From Pseudomonas capsici (GTDB lineage Bacteria; Pseudomonadota; Gammaproteobacteria; Pseudomonadales; Pseudomonadaceae), in contig NZ_JAFGZD010000010.1 in the NCBI RefSeq assembly GCF_017165765.1, forward strand, positions 62,001 through 126,000: 64,000 bases of DNA. The letters run 5' to 3'. Each line of letters opens with the position of its first letter. Positions within the stretch are counted from its first letter, which is position 1. The position numbers and the translations under genes are program-made. Below, one piece after another: positions 61,321-64,000 of this stretch. The notes below the pieces were generated by a model that saw nothing but the letters and a program-made list of their open reading frames with translations, had not been told where the DNA came from and made no database searches.

Positions 61321-61360
61321 GAATGAACTGGCTCCCACAGGTGCAGGAGCCAATTCATTC
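61321..61360. repeat. REP-like palindromic element
   Basis: GAATGAACTGGCTCC (61321-61335) is an imperfect inverted repeat of GGAGCCAATTCATTC (61346-61360), one mismatch, with CACAGGTGCA between and GCGAGGGG after it. This agrees with the short palindromic REP family that is scattered in Pseudomonas syringae/fluorescens intergenic regions. It lies right after dusA and may also act as a transcript stop. Confidence 0.7.
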
Positions 61361-61392
61361 GCGAGGGGCTGCCAACAATAATCGCGCCTGAT

Positions 61393-61406
61393 TTGCTCTG
61401 GATCAA
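61393..61406 (+). promoter_or_regulatory. ANR/FNR-like box upstream of the stress-protein gene
   Basis: TTGCT-CTGG-ATCAA matches the ANR consensus TTGAT-N4-ATCAA except at one base. It lies about 77 bases before the start of a universal stress protein gene. Several Pseudomonas Usp genes are induced by ANR in low oxygen, so this is plausible; no convincing -10 is seen at the standard distance. Confidence 0.4.
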
Positions 61407-61482
61407 TCAAAGCCGCCTTTGCGATGGTCGCTGACCTTGAACGGGACTATGTTGAATACATACCCATTCAAGGAGAGATGTC

Positions 61483-61914
61483 ATGCACAAAGTACTGGTT
61501 CCTTATGACGGATCGGCTCATTCGAAGCATGCGCTGGAGTACGTCATCGGTCTGTCGGGCAGTCTTGCGCGGCCCCTGCAGGTGCATTTGCTCAATGTGC
61601 AGGCCAGCCCGGTCGTGTATAGCGACTATCTGGCACCGGACATGATCGAGGGCGTAAAGGCCGGGCTTTTCAATGAAGCCAATCGCGTCCTTGCCGAAGC
61701 CGTGGTGCTCTTGAAGCAGGCCGATATTGCCCATCAGACTCACGTGGATCTGGGCAACGTCGCCGATCAGGTCAAGCTGGCTGTGCCGCAACTGGGTTGC
61801 GACACTGTGGTGATGGGCACTCGCGGCCTGGGCAGCTTCGGTGGTTTGCTGCTGGGCTCGGTCGCCAACCGTGTGATTCATGAAGTATCGGTGCCGGTCA
61901 TTCTCATCAAGTGA
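61483..61914 (+). CDS. Universal stress protein (UspA family)
   Basis: A 143-residue single-domain Usp. 'KVLVPYDGSAHSKHALEYVI' is the opening with the conserved Asp and Gly-Ser, and 'GTRGLGSFGGLLLGSVANRV' near residue 110 is the G-2x-G-9x-GS ATP-binding motif. CAAGGAG lies 7 bases before the ATG. It is different from the Usp at 17208 and resembles the anaerobiosis-induced Usp type of Pseudomonas; an ANR-like box is upstream. Confidence 0.92.
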   Translation: MHKVLVPYDGSAHSKHALEYVIGLSGSLARPLQVHLLNVQASPVVYSDYLAPDMIEGVKAGLFNEANRVLAEAVVLLKQADIAHQTHVDLGNVADQVKLAVPQLGCDTVVMGTRGLGSFGGLLLGSVANRVIHEVSVPVILIK

Positions 61915-61920
61915 TCGAAT

Positions 61921-62385
61921 TCAAGGCTGCGCCGGTGCCCGATACTGGCGCAGCAGTTCGATTTTTTCCGGCGGCAGCAACTGGCGCAGGGTTTTGTACA
62001 AGGCGCGGGTTTCCAGCAGGTTCCAGATCCGCAGCATGGTTTCCAGTGCATCCAGTGGCTTGCTGATGAAGTCCCGGGCTCCGAGGGCAAGTGCGCGCAG
62101 ACGGGTTTCGCGGGTGGCGTCGGCGGTCAGGACCATGATCGGCATGTAGTCGTTGCTCGGGATTCGCCGGTTCAGTTGCTCCAGCACCGCAAACCCGTCG
62201 AACTCCGGCATGTGCAGGTCGAGAATCACCAGATCCGGCTCGAAGCTGTTGAACAAGTCCAGGGTTCTCAGCGGCTCGGTGCTGCTCAATACATTGGTCA
62301 GGCCTTCCCGGGCGAGCAATTGCTCCATCAGCTCAAGATTGGGGCGTTGGTCATCGATAATCAGGATACGGAAATCGCCGCTCAT
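61921..62385 (-). CDS. Single-domain-type response regulator with a short C-terminal extension
   Basis: A 154-residue receiver protein: 'ILIIDDQRPNLELMEQLL', phosphoacceptor Asp in 'DLVILDLHMPEFDGF' (about residue 57), Thr in 'MVLTADATRE' and Lys in 'DFISKPLDALE'. The last 30 residues form a helix ('LETRALYKTLRQLLPPEKIELLRQYR'), with no output domain. RRs of this sort are often followed by HD-GYP or similar domains, but here nothing follows. Its ATG overlaps the stop of the hybrid kinase gene (ATGA), so it is a likely second output of that kinase. Terminal 6 bases separate it from uspA's stop. Confidence 0.87.
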   Translation of the reverse strand: MSGDFRILIIDDQRPNLELMEQLLAREGLTNVLSSTEPLRTLDLFNSFEPDLVILDLHMPEFDGFAVLEQLNRRIPSNDYMPIMVLTADATRETRLRALALGARDFISKPLDALETMLRIWNLLETRALYKTLRQLLPPEKIELLRQYRAPAQP

Positions 62386-64000
62386 GAAGGCTCCGGTAGG
62401 TATTGATCGAGATGCGCGAGAAAGGCCGGCACCTGGATGGGTTTGGTCAGGATGGCCGTCGCTCCGGCCTGGCGCAATTCGCGGTGGGTCTTGTCACTGG
62501 CGTCGGCCGTGATCATCAGCACCGGCGTGTTGGCCGTGCTGGGGGATTGTCGCAGGCGCTGCAAGACATCGCGCCCTGTCAGGTCCGGCAGGTTGACATC
62601 CAGCAGAATCAATTGCGGTGCATGTTGCCGGGCCAGATCCAGCCCCAACTGTCCTTGCATGCTCGACAGTAACTGGATACCTGGCCTGCGCTGCAGCAGG
62701 GTTTCGATCAGGGCCATGCTCGACAGATTGTCTTCGACGCACAGCACTTTGCCGTAGTGTTCGACGCGGTCAGGGTGGGGGGCGACAGGCATCGTGCTGA
62801 TGCGGCGAATCGGCGCTTCTTCTGCCTTGTGCACTTGCGTATAAGGCAGTTCCAGGGTGAAGCGGCAGCCTTCTCCCGGCGTGCTGTCTACAGTCATGCT
62901 GCCGTTCATGGTTTCCAGCAGGCTTTTGCTCAAGGCCAGACCCAGACCAGTGCCTTCGACACTGGAGTCGGCTTCGAGGCGTTCGAAGGGTTTGAACAAC
63001 TGATCGAGTCGATCCAGCGCAATGCCTTTGCCCGTATCGATGACGCTGATGGCTACCCGGTCGTCCTGTTGCCGGACTTCGATTCTCACCAGTCCATTGG
63101 GGCGATTGTATTTGATGGCGTTGGAAAGCAGGTTCAGCAGCACCTGAACCAGACGCTGACGGTCGGCAATCACACCGCTGTCGCTTGCCAGTTCCGGCAG
63201 TTCGGCCAGCTGGATGCCGCCATCTGCCGCCATGGGCCAGACCAGGCTCAAGGCTTCCTGCAGAACTTCGGGCAAGAGCACCGGCTCCAGATTGAGTGAC
63301 AGATGACCCGCTTCGATCCGTGCAATGTCCAGGACTTCGTTGATCAGCGTCAGCAGGTGTTGACCGGCCCGCAGGATATGACCGACCTGGGGTTTCTGAT
63401 GATTGCTGGAGTCCATGTCCAGCAGTTGGGCGAAGCCGAGGATGGAGTTCAGGGGCGTGCGCAGTTCGTGGCTCATGCGCGAAAGAAACTCGCTTTTGGC
63501 ACGGCTGGCGCGTTCTGCTTCTTCCCGGGCTGTGCCGAGGGCGATCTCGGCTGCGCGGCGGTCGGTGATGTCCCGGGTGATCTTGGAGTAACCGCGCAGG
63601 GCATCGCTGCTGTCATATTGAGCGGTGATGACCACGCTGGCCCAGAAGCGGCTGCCATCCTTGCGGCAGCGCCAGCCTTCTTCCATGTAGCGGCCATTGA
63701 GTTTCGCTTCGCGCAGCGCCATGTCGGGGTGTTGCGGGCATTCTTCCGGCAGATAGAACAGCGAGAAGTGCTGGCCGAGGATTTCCTGTTCGGTATAACC
63801 CTTGATGCGTTCGGCCCCGGCGTTCCAGGTGGTGACATAGCCCCTGGCATCCAGTGCGAAGATTCCGTAATCCTTGACGCCTTCGATGATCAGGCGCAGG
63901 CGCTCTTCGTTCTCGCGCAAGGCCCGCTCGCGTTCGGCCAGCAGTTGACCAGCCTCCACCAGACGTGTGCCCAGTTGACCGACTTCATCGTTTTCCGGCG
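62382..64000 (-). CDS. Hybrid sensor histidine kinase, partial (runs off the end)
   Basis: The visible 538 codons lack the N-terminus. The first residues, 'ENDEVGQLGTRL', look like the end of a HAMP domain, so membrane segments and a sensor domain lie beyond the window. Then come a PAS domain ('LRLIIEGVKDYGIFALDARGYVTTWN', 'IKGYTEQEILGQHFSLFY'), HisKA ('FLSRMSHELRTPLNSILG', H box), HATPase ('VLLNLLSNAIKYNRP', 'VIDTGKGIA', 'EGTGLGLALSKSLL') and a C-terminal receiver ('LCVEDNLSSMALIETLL', Asp in 'LILLDVNLPDLTGRD', Lys in 'AILTKPIQVPAFL'). The response-regulator gene follows with a 4-base overlap. No signal can be assigned. Confidence 0.92.
   Translation of the reverse strand, partial: PENDEVGQLGTRLVEAGQLLAERERALRENEERLRLIIEGVKDYGIFALDARGYVTTWNAGAERIKGYTEQEILGQHFSLFYLPEECPQHPDMALREAKLNGRYMEEGWRCRKDGSRFWASVVITAQYDSSDALRGYSKITRDITDRRAAEIALGTAREEAERASRAKSEFLSRMSHELRTPLNSILGFAQLLDMDSSNHQKPQVGHILRAGQHLLTLINEVLDIARIEAGHLSLNLEPVLLPEVLQEALSLVWPMAADGGIQLAELPELASDSGVIADRQRLVQVLLNLLSNAIKYNRPNGLVRIEVRQQDDRVAISVIDTGKGIALDRLDQLFKPFERLEADSSVEGTGLGLALSKSLLETMNGSMTVDSTPGEGCRFTLELPYTQVHKAEEAPIRRISTMPVAPHPDRVEHYGKVLCVEDNLSSMALIETLLQRRPGIQLLSSMQGQLGLDLARQHAPQLILLDVNLPDLTGRDVLQRLRQSPSTANTPVLMITADASDKTHRELRQAGATAILTKPIQVPAFLAHLDQYLPEPS

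Noticed and set aside
61321..61360. The palindrome after dusA as part of a CRISPR or phage attachment site
   Set aside because: It is a single inverted repeat with REP-type sequence; there are no regular repeats or spacers and no integrase.
60061..61410. A 449-codon frame antisense to dusA
   Set aside because: Shadow of dusA; no independent support.

Overview
The window is a chromosomal segment of a fluorescent Pseudomonas, most likely of the P. syringae group. The evidence is about 58-60% GC in the genes, Pseudomonas-type proteins throughout, and a gene order that, as I remember it, largely follows P. aeruginosa (yegS, slt, uup, fadBA, topA, sulA-lexA, psrA, nagZ, mtiP, mfd, gap, apbE, sth, lolCDE, then queF, vacJ/mlaA, rssBC, tal, dusA). 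Almost all of it is core genome. I see no insertion sequence, prophage, CRISPR array, tRNA or rRNA.

Region by region: (1) 1-7121, minus strand: the first genes of a Psl-type exopolysaccharide operon, pslA-B-D-E-F and the start of pslG. No pslC lies between pslB and pslD. An AT-rich 476-base leader precedes pslA. (2) 7598-13043: a YegS-type lipid kinase, a NarL-type two-component pair, a small acidic unknown protein, an orphan CheV with a sigma-28-like promoter, and a MOSC-domain protein. (3) 13098-25999: slt, uup, a universal stress protein, the fatty-acid beta-oxidation operon fadBA behind a PsrA-like operator, a DUF1653 protein, topA and a DUF6586 protein. (4) 26063-30178: a small unknown protein, the SOS operon lexA-sulA with two LexA boxes, psrA with a perfect PsrA operator, nagZ and mtiP. 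(5) 30286-30398: a short, strongly structured RNA with four hairpins, each showing GGA in its loop. This looks like an Rsm/Csr-type decoy RNA. (6) 30437-38907: SNF2 helicase, csiV-like gene, mfd and a long-form GAPDH. (7) 39003-46478: two MFS transporters and a 4.6-kb DUF6543 ('dermonecrotic toxin domain') gene. They occupy the place where P. aeruginosa has its Nqr operon, and the last overlaps apbE. (8) 46475-53820: apbE, sth, a GDPD phosphodiesterase, a PilZ protein and lolC-lolD-lolE. (9) 53947-64000: queF, a DUF4404 protein, a HAD-like protein that has lost its nucleophile, mlaA, a second PilZ protein, the rssB-rssC partner-switch pair, tal, dusA, a second universal stress protein, a response regulator and a hybrid kinase that runs off the end.

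Several genes and sites fit together. PsrA (27613) probably controls itself and fadBA (18915) through matching operators. LexA controls itself and sulA. The Rsm-like RNA would sequester RsmA/CsrA, which in P. aeruginosa represses psl translation, so it may act on the psl operon at the start of the window. RssB-RssC and PsrA both bear on RpoS in Pseudomonas. The least explained items are the Rsm-like RNA, the DUF6543 gene (translationally coupled to apbE and preceded by an in-frame aborted start), and two further candidate small RNAs.
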